35,482 nt of DNA from Sulfuritalea sp. (GTDB lineage: Bacteria; Pseudomonadota; Gammaproteobacteria; Burkholderiales; Rhodocyclaceae). Below the pieces are notes generated by a model. It searched no databases and had not been told where the DNA came from. It saw nothing but the letters and a program-made list of their open reading frames with translations. Positions within the stretch are counted from its first letter, which is position 1; every line of letters begins with the position of its first letter. The position numbers and the translations under genes were made by a program. The stretch covers positions 1 to 35,482 of the forward strand of contig JAUSCI010000034.1 in NCBI GenBank assembly GCA_030651305.1, given 5' to 3'. Below, piece after piece: positions 28,130 through 35,482 of the stretch.

Positions 28130-28156
28130 ATTGTATGACAGCGTTCCCCATACAAT
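28130..28156. promoter_or_regulatory. Palindromic divergent promoter/operator between dsbA and lysR
   Basis: ATTGTATG and CATACAAT are perfect inverted repeats 11 bp apart, about midway between the two start codons. Each arm contains TACAAT read in one direction, a plausible -10 hexamer for each divergent gene. LysR regulators bind such interrupted dyads near their own promoters, so autoregulation is plausible. No strong -35 was seen. Confidence 0.55.
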
Positions 28157-28194
28157 GACCGCAGACCAAAAATTTCTGAGTGGGCAGGGCGGCC

Positions 28195-29109
28195 ATGGAC
28201 CGATTGACGGCAATGCAGACTTTTGTGCGGGTGGCCGAGGCTGGCAGCTTTACGGCGGTGGCGGATCAAATGAATGTCGCGCGCTCGGCGATTACGCGGC
28301 AGATTGCTGCGCTGGAAGCCCATCTCGGGGTCAAACTGATCGCCCGCAGCACGCGCCGCCTGTCGCTCACCTCGGCCGGCGCCGCCTATCTGGAGCAATG
28401 CCGGGACATCCTCGATCGTATCGATGAAGCCGAGGGGAGTCTCGCCGGCGAGGGGCAAACTCTGCGCGGCGATATCCGCACCAGTGTGCCGATGACATTC
28501 GGCCTGCTGCATCTGACGCCGCTGATCCTGGAGTTTTCCCTGGCCCACCCCGATATTCGCATCGATCTCGACTTCAATGACCGGCGGGTGAACCTGATCG
28601 AGGAAGGGATGGATTTCGCCTTGCGCATTACGGATCGATTGCCTGAAACCACGGTGGCGCGGCGTCTGACCACCTGCCGCTCGGTGGTCGCGGCTTCGCC
28701 AGACTATCTGCGGCGCCATGGTGAACCGAAGCATCCGGACGAGCTGACGCAACATGCCTGCCTCGCCTATTCGCTGACCTCGCGCTCGAACTGGCCCTTC
28801 ATCATCGACGGCGCGCAGCACTGGGTCGATATCAGCGGGCCGATCACCGCCAACAACGGCAATGCCTTGCAGGAGGCCGCCTTGGAGGGCATGGGGATTG
28901 TCTATGAGCCCACTTTCATTGCCGCCGAGGCGATCCGCCAGGGCAAGCTGGTGCCGATCCTGAAGCGATTCCAGACGCCGGTGCTGGCCATGTTCGCCGT
29001 GTTTCCCGGCAATCGCTTCGTGCCGCAGCGGGTGCGGGCATTCGTCGATTTTCTCGCGACGAGACTTGGCCCCGAGCCTTATTGGGACCGCGGCTTGAAG
29101 CTGGAGTAG
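28195..29109 (+). CDS. LysR-family transcriptional regulator
   Basis: The 304-residue regulator has an N-terminal winged helix (RLTAMQTFVRVAEAGSFTAVADQMNVARSAITRQIAALE) and a LysR substrate domain from about residue 90 (GDIRTSVPMTFGLLHLTPLI). The substrate-domain pattern fits the large DsdA/CrgA-like subgroup. The ATG at 28195 is in the usual position before the first helix. A palindrome lies 40-65 bp upstream. The aldolase gene starts 7 bp after its stop codon, so it may control the genes to its right as well as itself. Confidence 0.9.
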   Translation: MDRLTAMQTFVRVAEAGSFTAVADQMNVARSAITRQIAALEAHLGVKLIARSTRRLSLTSAGAAYLEQCRDILDRIDEAEGSLAGEGQTLRGDIRTSVPMTFGLLHLTPLILEFSLAHPDIRIDLDFNDRRVNLIEEGMDFALRITDRLPETTVARRLTTCRSVVAASPDYLRRHGEPKHPDELTQHACLAYSLTSRSNWPFIIDGAQHWVDISGPITANNGNALQEAALEGMGIVYEPTFIAAEAIRQGKLVPILKRFQTPVLAMFAVFPGNRFVPQRVRAFVDFLATRLGPEPYWDRGLKLE

Positions 29110-29115
29110 CTTGTC

Positions 29116-29904
29116 ATGGATATGCCCGGGAATGTTTTCAAGCAACTGCTCCGGCAGCGGAGTTTGCAGATCGGTCTCTTCGTAGGTCTGGTCAGCGCCT
29201 ACAGCATGGAGATACTCGCCACGGCGGGTTTCGACTGGCTGCTGATCGACGGTGAGCATGCGCCCAACAATCCGGCGACCGTCCTGGCGCAACTGCAGGC
29301 GGCCGCGCCCTATCCGGCCCAACTGGTGGTGCGGCCGGTGAATCACGACGCGGCCCTGATCAAGCAGTATCTGGACATCGGCGTCCAGACGCTGCTGGTG
29401 CCGATGGTCGAAACTGCCGCCGAGGCCACGGCGCTGGTGCGCGCCGTGCGCTATCCGCCGCATGGCATCCGCGGTGTCGCCACATCGGTAGTGCGCGCCG
29501 CGCATTGGGGCGGCATCGAGGATTACGCCCAACGCGCCAATGACGAGATATGCCTGATCGTACAGATCGAATCGCGGCAGGGCCTGGCGAATCTCGATGC
29601 GATCATGGCGGTAGAGGGCGTCGATGCCGCCTTCATCGGCCCGGCCGATCTCGCGGCGTCGATGGGCCATCTCGGCGAATCGGGGCATGCGGAAGTAAAG
29701 GCCGCCATTGAAAATGCACTGCAGCGCATCGCGGCTACCGGCAAGGCTGCCGGCGTATTCGTTACCGAACCTTTGCTTGCGCGGCATTACCGGGATTGCG
29801 GAGCAAGCTTCATCGCGGTCGGCGGTGACACCTCGCTGCTGCGCAATGCGGCCGCGAAGCTGGCATCTTCATTTTCACGAACAACCGGAGGAACGGAAAA
29901 ATGA
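29116..29904 (+). CDS. HpcH/HpaI-family aldolase
   Basis: The 262-residue TIM-barrel protein has the metal-binding sites of class II HpaI aldolases (Glu in VQIESRQGL, Asp in FIGPADLAASMG) and the early WLLIDGEHAPNN motif. Members cleave 4-hydroxy-2-oxo acids to pyruvate plus an aldehyde (homoprotocatechuate or related pathways). Start ATG 29116 or M3 at 29122. The stop overlaps the following hydrolase start (ATGA). The aldehyde product could be oxidised by the dehydrogenase at 30916, a modest inference. Confidence 0.9.
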   Translation: MDMPGNVFKQLLRQRSLQIGLFVGLVSAYSMEILATAGFDWLLIDGEHAPNNPATVLAQLQAAAPYPAQLVVRPVNHDAALIKQYLDIGVQTLLVPMVETAAEATALVRAVRYPPHGIRGVATSVVRAAHWGGIEDYAQRANDEICLIVQIESRQGLANLDAIMAVEGVDAAFIGPADLAASMGHLGESGHAEVKAAIENALQRIAATGKAAGVFVTEPLLARHYRDCGASFIAVGGDTSLLRNAAAKLASSFSRTTGGTEK

Positions 29905-30689
29905 CAAGAAATGATTTGCTGTATTTCGTTTTGCTGGGTATCGGGATATGTGCAAGCAGCACGGCAGGCGCAGAAGTAAAGTCGGTTGTCAGGGAATTCG
30001 AGACACGTCCGTCGATATCGGTGAGAGCCATCGTGGCTACGCCCGAGAAGCCCATTGGACAAGTGATATTGCTTCCGGGAGGAGGCGGCGATATTGGCTT
30101 GAGCCCTTCGGGACAAATCGCCACGGCGCAAATGGCCGACAACTTCACCGTACGGACTCGCAGCATGTATGCCGATGCCGGCTTCACTACCATTGTTCTT
30201 GATACTGCGCTGGATGTGACAAATCTGATGAGGAGCAAGGATGCCGTCGAAAGGAACAGGGCTGATGTTCTTGCTGTTGCGGCAACCCTCAGGAAGGAAT
30301 CGAATTTGCCTCTGTGGCTCGTTGGCACAAGCGCCAGCAGTTGGCGGCTCGCGGTCATGGCGCCAAAACTTCAGAGCGATGGGGGCATTGCCGGCGTCGT
30401 CTTGACCAGCACTGTCGTCTGGGCGCCTGAAGTGATGATCAACGCCCTCGAAAAGATCACCGTGCCGGTTCTGTTCGTTCATCACCGCGAGGACGGCTGC
30501 CAGTACTGCAAACCCGATGCACTCAAGCCCCTGATCGACGCCCTCAAGACACCGGTCAAGAAAGTGGTATGGATTGAAGGCGGAAGCAGTCGTGGCGATT
30601 CGTGTCACGAGTGGGGCTATCACGGATTCAATGGAAAGGAAGCGGAGGCCGTTGGAGCAATCCTGAGCTGGATGAAGGAGGGTCGATAG
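29901..30689 (+). CDS. Exported alpha/beta hydrolase-like protein
   Basis: This 262-residue protein has a signal peptide ending TAGA and an alpha/beta-hydrolase core. The strand QVILLPGGGGDIG forms the oxyanion loop, and the nucleophile elbow is GTSAS with S144. The elbow ends in Ser rather than the usual Gly. A Cys-rich stretch (CQYCKPD) and the HEWGYHGF segment, with the likely catalytic His, lie near the C-terminus. The substrate is unknown. It overlaps the aldolase by 4 bp, so the two are coupled. Confidence 0.7.
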   Translation: MTRNDLLYFVLLGIGICASSTAGAEVKSVVREFETRPSISVRAIVATPEKPIGQVILLPGGGGDIGLSPSGQIATAQMADNFTVRTRSMYADAGFTTIVLDTALDVTNLMRSKDAVERNRADVLAVAATLRKESNLPLWLVGTSASSWRLAVMAPKLQSDGGIAGVVLTSTVVWAPEVMINALEKITVPVLFVHHREDGCQYCKPDALKPLIDALKTPVKKVVWIEGGSSRGDSCHEWGYHGFNGKEAEAVGAILSWMKEGR

Positions 30690-30824
30690 GCGATTTCCAT
30701 GCGGCGCATGGCGATCGCTGCATGCCGTCCCTGGCGCCTATTGGGGTCCGGCTATGGGCACGGCGTTGCTTCTTGTTGCCATGACCGCATGAATCGCCGT
30801 CTCGCCGGCGCCGACTCTTGAACG

Positions 30825-30875
30825 AGTGCCGATCACTGACAGCCGGCACTACCACGCTGCCGAGCAATGCGGCAG
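30825..30875. repeat. Two adjacent perfect inverted repeats before the aldehyde dehydrogenase gene
   Basis: AGTGCCG (30825-30831) pairs with CGGCACT (30844-30850), and CTGCCG (30857-30862) with CGGCAG (30870-30875). They sit in the 226-bp gap 30690-30915, otherwise empty, about 40 bp before the aldehyde dehydrogenase start. They could be operators, leader stems or a terminator of the preceding operon; no U-run supports the last. Confidence 0.45.
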
Positions 30876-30915
30876 AATTCGCTCTATCCCGAAACATTGA
30901 AAGTGAAAGCAACTC

Positions 30916-32358
30916 ATGAAGAATCCCAAACTCCTGCGCAATGCTTGTCTGATCAATGGCGAATGGCAGCCTGCCACCGGCGCCAGCATCGAAGTCCGCA
31001 ATCCGGCCACGGGTGACCTGGTCGGTTCCGTTCCCAGCTTTGGCGCGGCCGAAACCCGTCGCGCGATCGATGCCGCGGACGCGGCGTTTCATCCCTGGCG
31101 GGCGAAGTCCGCCGGCGAGCGGGCGAAAATACTGCGGCGCTGGTTCGAGTTGATGATGGCGAATCAGGAAGACCTGGCGCGGCTGATGACGCTGGAGCAG
31201 GGCAAGCCGCTGGCCGAAGCGCGTGGCGAGATCGCCTACGCGGCGTCGTTCATCGAGTGGTTCGCCGAAGAAGCGCGGCGCGTCTATGGCGAAGTCATAC
31301 CCACGCCGCTGCCTGACCGGCGCCTGATCGTACTGAAGCAGCCGGTCGGCGTCTGCGCCGCGATCACGCCGTGGAATTTCCCGGCGGCGATGATCACGCG
31401 CAAGGCGGCGCCGGCACTGGCTGCAGGCTGCACCATGGTGGTCAAACCGGCGGAGCAAACTCCGCTGTCAGCCTTGGCATTGGCGTATCTGGCGCAGCAG
31501 GCAGGCGTGCCACCGGGCGTGCTCAACGTGGTGACCGGTGAACCGGCAGCCATTGGCGGTGAACTGACGTCGAACTCGAAAGTGCTGAAGCTCTCCTTCA
31601 CCGGATCCACGGAAATAGGGCGACTGCTGATGGCGCAGTGCGCGCCGACGATCAAGAAGATGTCGCTGGAACTCGGCGGCAATGCGCCTTTCATCGTTTT
31701 CGACGATGCTGACCTCGATGCCGCGGTGGCCGGGGCGATGGCTTCGAAGTACCGCAATGCGGGACAAACCTGCGTCTGCACCAATCGCTTCCTGGTGCAG
31801 GAAGGCGTGCATGATGCCTTCGCCCGGAAACTGGCTGCCGCAGTGGCCGGCCTCAAGGTCGGCAACGGGCTGGAAGAGGGCGTGACGCAAGGTCCCCTGA
31901 TCGATGACGCAGGCCTGGCCAAGGTCGAGGAACTGCTGGCCGATGCGGTGGGGCAGGGCGCGCGCGTGCTCTGCGGCGGCAAGCGCCACGCGCGCGGCGG
32001 CACCTTTTTCGAGCCGACCGTGCTGGCCGGAGCAACACCCGCGATGCGTCTGGCGCGCGAGGAAATCTTCGGTCCGGTGGCGCCGATTTTCAGTTTCAGG
32101 GATGAAGCCGAGGCGGTGTGCATGGCCAACGATACCGAGTTCGGCCTCGCTGCCTATTTCTACAGCCGCGACATAGCTCGCGCCTGGCGCGTCGGCGAGG
32201 CGCTCGACTACGGCATGGTCGGCATCAATTCGGGCCTGATCTCCAACGAGGTGGCCCCCTTCGGCGGCGTCAAGCAATCGGGACTGGGGCGCGAAGGGTC
32301 GAAACACGGCATCGAGGAATATCTGGAGATCAAGTATCTGGCCATGGCCGGTTTGTGA
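30916..32358 (+). CDS. gabD: NAD(P)-dependent aldehyde dehydrogenase, succinate-semialdehyde type
   Basis: The 480-residue ALDH has the cofactor motif FTGSTEIGR, the general base Glu in LELGGNAPF and catalytic C286 in GQTCVCTNR. The substrate segment and overall sequence resemble succinate-semialdehyde/glutarate-semialdehyde dehydrogenases (GabD/DavD group). A second cysteine two residues after the nucleophile is shared with that group. It oxidises a semialdehyde in the cytoplasm. The start at ATG 30916 gives the family N-terminus LLRNACLINGEW. Other ALDH substrates remain possible, so the symbol is tentative. Confidence 0.85.
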   Translation: MKNPKLLRNACLINGEWQPATGASIEVRNPATGDLVGSVPSFGAAETRRAIDAADAAFHPWRAKSAGERAKILRRWFELMMANQEDLARLMTLEQGKPLAEARGEIAYAASFIEWFAEEARRVYGEVIPTPLPDRRLIVLKQPVGVCAAITPWNFPAAMITRKAAPALAAGCTMVVKPAEQTPLSALALAYLAQQAGVPPGVLNVVTGEPAAIGGELTSNSKVLKLSFTGSTEIGRLLMAQCAPTIKKMSLELGGNAPFIVFDDADLDAAVAGAMASKYRNAGQTCVCTNRFLVQEGVHDAFARKLAAAVAGLKVGNGLEEGVTQGPLIDDAGLAKVEELLADAVGQGARVLCGGKRHARGGTFFEPTVLAGATPAMRLAREEIFGPVAPIFSFRDEAEAVCMANDTEFGLAAYFYSRDIARAWRVGEALDYGMVGINSGLISNEVAPFGGVKQSGLGREGSKHGIEEYLEIKYLAMAGL

Positions 32359-32456
32359 GCCCCGCGGGCGCGTGCCAGGACCTTGCGTACTGAATGTAGT
32401 GTTGGCGGCTCGCGCAGGACCGTTGCTTAGACGCTCCGCGACGCCTGTCGCCAAAC

Positions 32457-33683
32457 CTACTTCATCAGTAATCCGATAATGATTATGTCATTGTCCAGGC
32501 GCTCGACGTAAATGTCGGCATCGACTATTGCGGTGCGCAAACTGGTCCATGGCGGATTCTGGTCAAGTGTGCTTTGTATCAGGTTTAGCAGCGGCCTTCC
32601 ATCGATATCCTTCAAAGTGGAATAGTCGGCGCCTACCGCTGCAACCGGCAGTCTCCCATGCGCCAATACAATTCCCTGCTTGTCGATCACAGTCAGATAC
32701 ACCCGGCGCTTGCGGAATTGGGAATCCTGACTGGTGATCAATTCGATCAACTTGTTCTTGCCGTTTGTCATTGCCAAAGCTTTTGCCGCTTTCACCAGGT
32801 TCGCCACCTCATCACGGGTCGGCGCCGCCTTGGGTGACCATGCGACCTTGCTCTTGGGGTCGACAGACTTCAGATGCTTGGCAAAGAACTGCTCTGTCGC
32901 TTGTTCGGCCTTGGCGAGTGCGGCTGCGTTATATCCTACGGAGGCGCCGCAGCAAGCCTTCGGCTTGTTGAGATTGGGCCAACTGCCGCCGTAGTAGTGC
33001 TGCACCGCCGGATCGTCGAACCCATGTAAAGCATTTGGATATACCTCTATTTCGACCGGGTAGCCCTCGTTCTTTCTGGCAGCCGCATTCGCTTGACATG
33101 GCGCGGCGGCGCTCCAGTCGTCGCGCTCGCCACTTTGTATCAGCAACGGCACGGTCACATCAACCTCACTCGTCAGGCAATTCGGATACAGCGCTGTCGC
33201 CGCAGCGAACTGCGGGGCATCGCCCAAGGGGAATGGGGTGGTTTCGGACAAGGCTGCCAATACGGTAACCGCACCGTGCGAGAAGCCCATCAGTCCGATC
33301 CGATTCTTGTCGACGTTGGCTTGCGATTGGAGATACTTGAGCGCGCCGAAGGCATCACCGGCACGATCGATCGGAGTCAGGCGCGGTGCAGTGCAAACTT
33401 CTGAAATGGAACGCGTTGTCAAACTGTCGAGAATGAGGGCCATGTAGCCGCGGGTTCTCAGGAAATTGGCCCAGTTCTTGACGTTTTCGCCAATTCCATT
33501 GCAGCCGTGGGCAAGAACGATTGCTGGAAATGGACCTGGACCTTCGGGGGTGTACATCGTGGCATTCAACACCGCTGGTTTCTGTGTTGCCATGGACGGA
33601 ATCGAAACTTGAGTTTGAGCAACGACCGCCGACGCGCTCAACAACAGGACGCCAGCGACGACGGAAACAAGTGACTTGTTCAT
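32457..33683 (-). CDS. Exported dienelactone-hydrolase-like enzyme fused to a Cache domain
   Basis: This 408-residue protein has a signal peptide ending SAVVAQ. Residues about 40-290 are a dienelactone hydrolase-like alpha/beta domain: oxyanion loop LAHGCNG, nucleophile S135 in GFSHGA (Ser instead of the Cys of classical DLH), Asp in SGERDDW and His in NALHGFDD. Residues about 310-408 resemble a single Cache sensor domain (YLTVIDKQGIVLAHGRLPVAAVGADYSTLKDIDG). AGGGGAG supports ATG 33683. A secreted hydrolase carrying a small-ligand sensor fold is unusual. The substrate is unknown. The 98 bp between its stop and the convergent aldehyde dehydrogenase show no clear terminator. Confidence 0.8.
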   Translation of the reverse strand: MNKSLVSVVAGVLLLSASAVVAQTQVSIPSMATQKPAVLNATMYTPEGPGPFPAIVLAHGCNGIGENVKNWANFLRTRGYMALILDSLTTRSISEVCTAPRLTPIDRAGDAFGALKYLQSQANVDKNRIGLMGFSHGAVTVLAALSETTPFPLGDAPQFAAATALYPNCLTSEVDVTVPLLIQSGERDDWSAAAPCQANAAARKNEGYPVEIEVYPNALHGFDDPAVQHYYGGSWPNLNKPKACCGASVGYNAAALAKAEQATEQFFAKHLKSVDPKSKVAWSPKAAPTRDEVANLVKAAKALAMTNGKNKLIELITSQDSQFRKRRVYLTVIDKQGIVLAHGRLPVAAVGADYSTLKDIDGRPLLNLIQSTLDQNPPWTSLRTAIVDADIYVERLDNDIIIIGLLMK

Positions 33684-33745
33684 ATGATGTCTCCCCTTCA
33701 TTGACCGAAGCGCAAAATGCTATTCCACGCGATTTGAATGGTCAA

Positions 33746-33780
33746 GATCGGTGTGGAGATCGGTGTGGAGATCGGTGTGG
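33746..33780. repeat. 12-bp direct tandem repeat, three copies
   Basis: The unit GATCGGTGTGGA occurs twice in full, and a third copy lacks only its last base. It is in the 217-bp gap between the hydrolase/Cache gene and the LysE gene. The unit length keeps any reading frame, but no supported gene covers it. It is a possible slippage site. Confidence 0.8.
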
Positions 33781-33900
33781 GGGCAGCATTGCCGTCTGAG
33801 CCACAGTTGCCGTCACCTTGCCCGGCGAATCTGCGATACTGCTCGCCCTCTGCGTTTGGTTGCTGTTGCGCGCCGAACGCCGACGCCAATCGGTGACATC

Positions 33901-34533
33901 ATGATCTCAACAGAAGTTTTGCTGGCCTTCCTTGCCGCCTCGGCGCTGATTACCATCGCGCCGGGGCCGGACAACCTGATGGTGCTGTCGGTCGGCATCA
34001 GTCGCGGCCGTTCCGCGGGAATCGGTTTTGGCATGGGCTGTGCGCTGGGCTGCTTCACGCATACGCTGTGGGCGACGCTGGGCATCGGTGCCGTTGTGCT
34101 GGCCTCGGAAGCCACTTTTACGACGCTGAAAATGGCCGGCGCCGCCTATCTTGTTTATATCGGCATCATGGCCTGGCGTTATGCAGGAAAGATGGCGCTG
34201 ATACAACTCGATCATGGCAGCGCGGAGCCGATAGTCGCCCATGTGCGCCGCGGCTTCATTGCCAATGTCATCAACCCGAAGGTGGCGCTGTTCTTTATCG
34301 CCTTCCTGCCGCAGTTCGTTGATCAGACACGCGGCGCGGTGTGGCCGCAGATGTTGCTGCTGGGCGCTTTGTTTGCGGTGCAGACAGTGCTTATCTTCGG
34401 CAGCCTCGGCTGGTTCGCCGGCAGCCTTGGCGCGCGTCTGCAGCAGCAGCCCAGGCTGGCCGTCTGGCTTGATCGCTGCGCCGGGACGATCTTCTTTGCC
34501 CTGGCTTTGCACTTGGCAACGGCGGCACGATAG
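33901..34533 (+). CDS. LysE/RhtB-family amino-acid exporter
   Basis: The 210-residue protein has six hydrophobic helices and the family motifs APGPDNLMVLSVGISRGRSAGIGFGMGC near residue 20 and GFIANVINPKVALFFIAFLPQFV in the middle. LysE/RhtB proteins export amino acids or their analogues from the cytoplasm. The ATG at 33901 is the natural start; a longer in-frame beginning would include the tandem repeats and lose the family N-terminus. The substrate is unknown. Confidence 0.88.
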   Translation: MISTEVLLAFLAASALITIAPGPDNLMVLSVGISRGRSAGIGFGMGCALGCFTHTLWATLGIGAVVLASEATFTTLKMAGAAYLVYIGIMAWRYAGKMALIQLDHGSAEPIVAHVRRGFIANVINPKVALFFIAFLPQFVDQTRGAVWPQMLLLGALFAVQTVLIFGSLGWFAGSLGARLQQQPRLAVWLDRCAGTIFFALALHLATAAR

Positions 34534-34558
34534 TCGCCGCGTCCTGTTCGATCAGACG

Positions 34559-35074
34559 CTATTTACTCTGAATGCGAAAGGCTTTCCGGATCACGTCCAC
34601 GGCTTCCGGGCTGTCCCATTCCTTGGCGCCATAGAATTTGCCCAGTACCCGGCCTTGAGCGTCGACCAGAAGGGTCAAGGGAATCCGGTTTGCGCCCAGC
34701 ATGTTCTCGAGGAGCAGCCGGGTGTCTATGAAGTGACTGAAGGTGGTTCCGGATTTTTGCAGGAATGCCTTGGCGGCGTCGGGATAGTCATCGGTGGAGA
34801 TTCCGATCACGGTGAAATGCTCTCCCCCGTAGCGCCTTGAGAGTCTTTCCAGCGAGCCCATTTCCTGTCGGCATGGACCGCACCAACTCGCCCAGACATT
34901 GATGATCAAAGGTTTGCCGCGGTATTCCATCAGCAATCTGGACGGGCCGGACAGTCCCTGCATCGGCGCCTCGCGCAGCATTTCCCCGACGTCCACCTCG
35001 CCGGGAGTCTTCGCCAGGGCAAGCGGCGTCGTGCCAGCCAGCAGGAAAAGTATCAATCCAAGAATTGTTTTCAT
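34559..35074 (-). CDS. TlpA/ResA-like periplasmic thioredoxin
   Basis: This 171-residue exported protein has a signal peptide ending LALA and a thioredoxin fold with active site WCGPC (C65, C68) in NVWASWCGPCRQE, the TlpA/ResA form. The cis-proline is in NRIPLTLLVD. These proteins reduce disulfides in apocytochromes or metallochaperones. It converges on the LysE gene, with 25 bp between them. The 201-bp gap on the other side holds the promoter of the divergent binding-protein gene. A role in haem c attachment is likely from the family but not shown. Confidence 0.88.
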   Translation of the reverse strand: MKTILGLILFLLAGTTPLALAKTPGEVDVGEMLREAPMQGLSGPSRLLMEYRGKPLIINVWASWCGPCRQEMGSLERLSRRYGGEHFTVIGISTDDYPDAAKAFLQKSGTTFSHFIDTRLLLENMLGANRIPLTLLVDAQGRVLGKFYGAKEWDSPEAVDVIRKAFRIQSK

Positions 35075-35180
35075 GCCTTGCAGTTTACCAGTCGTCGACT
35101 GCGGTCGGTACTGTCGTTATCGGTGCCGGGCAGGCGATGACGATATAGGCAAGTGTGCTGGTGCGGCTTGGTCAAACTGC

Positions 35181-35208
35181 TTGACATCAAACAAACCACG
35201 CCTACAAT
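35181..35208 (+). promoter_or_regulatory. Near-consensus sigma-70 promoter for the right-edge binding protein
   Basis: TTGACA (35181-35186), a 16-bp spacer and TACAAT (35203-35208) lie about 68 bp before the ATG at 35276. Eleven of 12 hexamer bases match consensus, the best promoter in the window. Confidence 0.7.
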
Positions 35209-35275
35209 CTTTCCGTCGCTTCTGGCCTGCCATAACTTGGCGAGCGAACAACAATCATTAAATACTGGAGGAACC

Positions 35276-35482
35276 ATGAAAGTAAAACAACTTGTATTGG
35301 CACATGCGCTTGCACTGGGCCTGGCAGCCGGATCGGTCTGGGCCGACGTCACCATCGGCGTCAGTGTCTCGGCGACGGGTCCGGCGGCGTCGCTGGGCAT
35401 TCCGGAGAAGCAGACCTTTGCCCTGCTGCCGAAGACGGTCGGTGGTGAAAAGGTCAAGTACATCGTGCTTGACGATGCCACG
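35276..35482 (+). CDS. Liv-type ABC substrate-binding protein (partial, runs off window)
   Basis: Sixty-nine codons are visible from ATG 35276 (GGAGG upstream). A signal peptide ending SVWA is followed by DVTIGVSVSATGPAASLGIPEKQTFALLP, the start of a periplasmic binding protein of the LivK family. It is a different protein from the one at 23838. It probably begins a second transporter operon outside the window. The ligand cannot be judged from this fragment. Confidence 0.85.
   Translation, partial: MKVKQLVLAHALALGLAAGSVWADVTIGVSVSATGPAASLGIPEKQTFALLPKTVGGEKVKYIVLDDAT

Noticed and set aside
33746-33780. Possible CRISPR-like repeat
   Set aside because: The units are contiguous with no spacers, so it is a simple tandem repeat.

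Overview
The window looks like a chromosomal segment of a GC-rich denitrifying Betaproteobacterium. A member of the Rhodocyclales or Sterolibacteriaceae type is my best guess. The basis is a cytochrome cd1 (nirS) locus with a fused nirDL gene, Dsb and Liv proteins of betaproteobacterial character, and a mixture of respiratory and acyl-CoA/aromatic-acid type genes. The taxon is an inference, because no rRNA or other marker gene is present.

Region 1 (1-14049) is a nitrite-respiration island. A leftward multihaem NapC/NirT-type cytochrome, fused to a second haem-binding domain, runs off the left edge. A 418-bp divergent regulatory region with an FNR-type box and a 26-bp palindrome separates it from two overlapping rightward Crp/Fnr regulators. 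A further Fnr-like box and an unusual pair of mutually exclusive hairpins precede nirS. The tightly packed operon that follows reads nirS - dihaem cytochrome c - cupredoxin - nirC - nirF - nirDL - nirG - nirH - UbiA-type prenyltransferase - nirJ - nirN - SDR. It supplies the reductase, two candidate electron donors and most of the haem d1 pathway (siroheme decarboxylases NirDL/G/H, radical-SAM NirJ, NirF, NirN). No nirE is present, so the siroheme branch-point methyltransferase must lie elsewhere. The prenyltransferase inside the d1 block is unexpected.

Region 2 (14050-15380) is a genomic scar. An EF-hand gene is cut by an internally deleted IS630-type transposase, followed by the orphan C-terminal piece of a histidine kinase.

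Region 3 (15381-26905) carries a penicillin-acylase-family Ntn hydrolase, an enoyl-CoA hydratase homologue and a 934-residue fusion of acyl carrier protein, fatty-acyl-AMP ligase and PlsC acyltransferase. Two small leftward secreted proteins follow. Next comes a complete Liv-type ABC importer (livG-livF-livK-livH-livM) behind a good sigma-70 promoter.

Region 4 (26946-35482) holds a leftward dsbA-dsbB pair divergent from a LysR regulator across a perfect 8+8 palindrome. The LysR gene leads a HpcH/HpaI aldolase and an alpha/beta hydrolase. Then come a succinate-semialdehyde-type dehydrogenase, a secreted dienelactone-hydrolase/Cache fusion, a LysE/RhtB exporter, a TlpA-like thioredoxin and, off the right edge, a second Liv-type binding protein behind a near-consensus promoter. 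I saw no tRNA, rRNA, CRISPR array or prophage.
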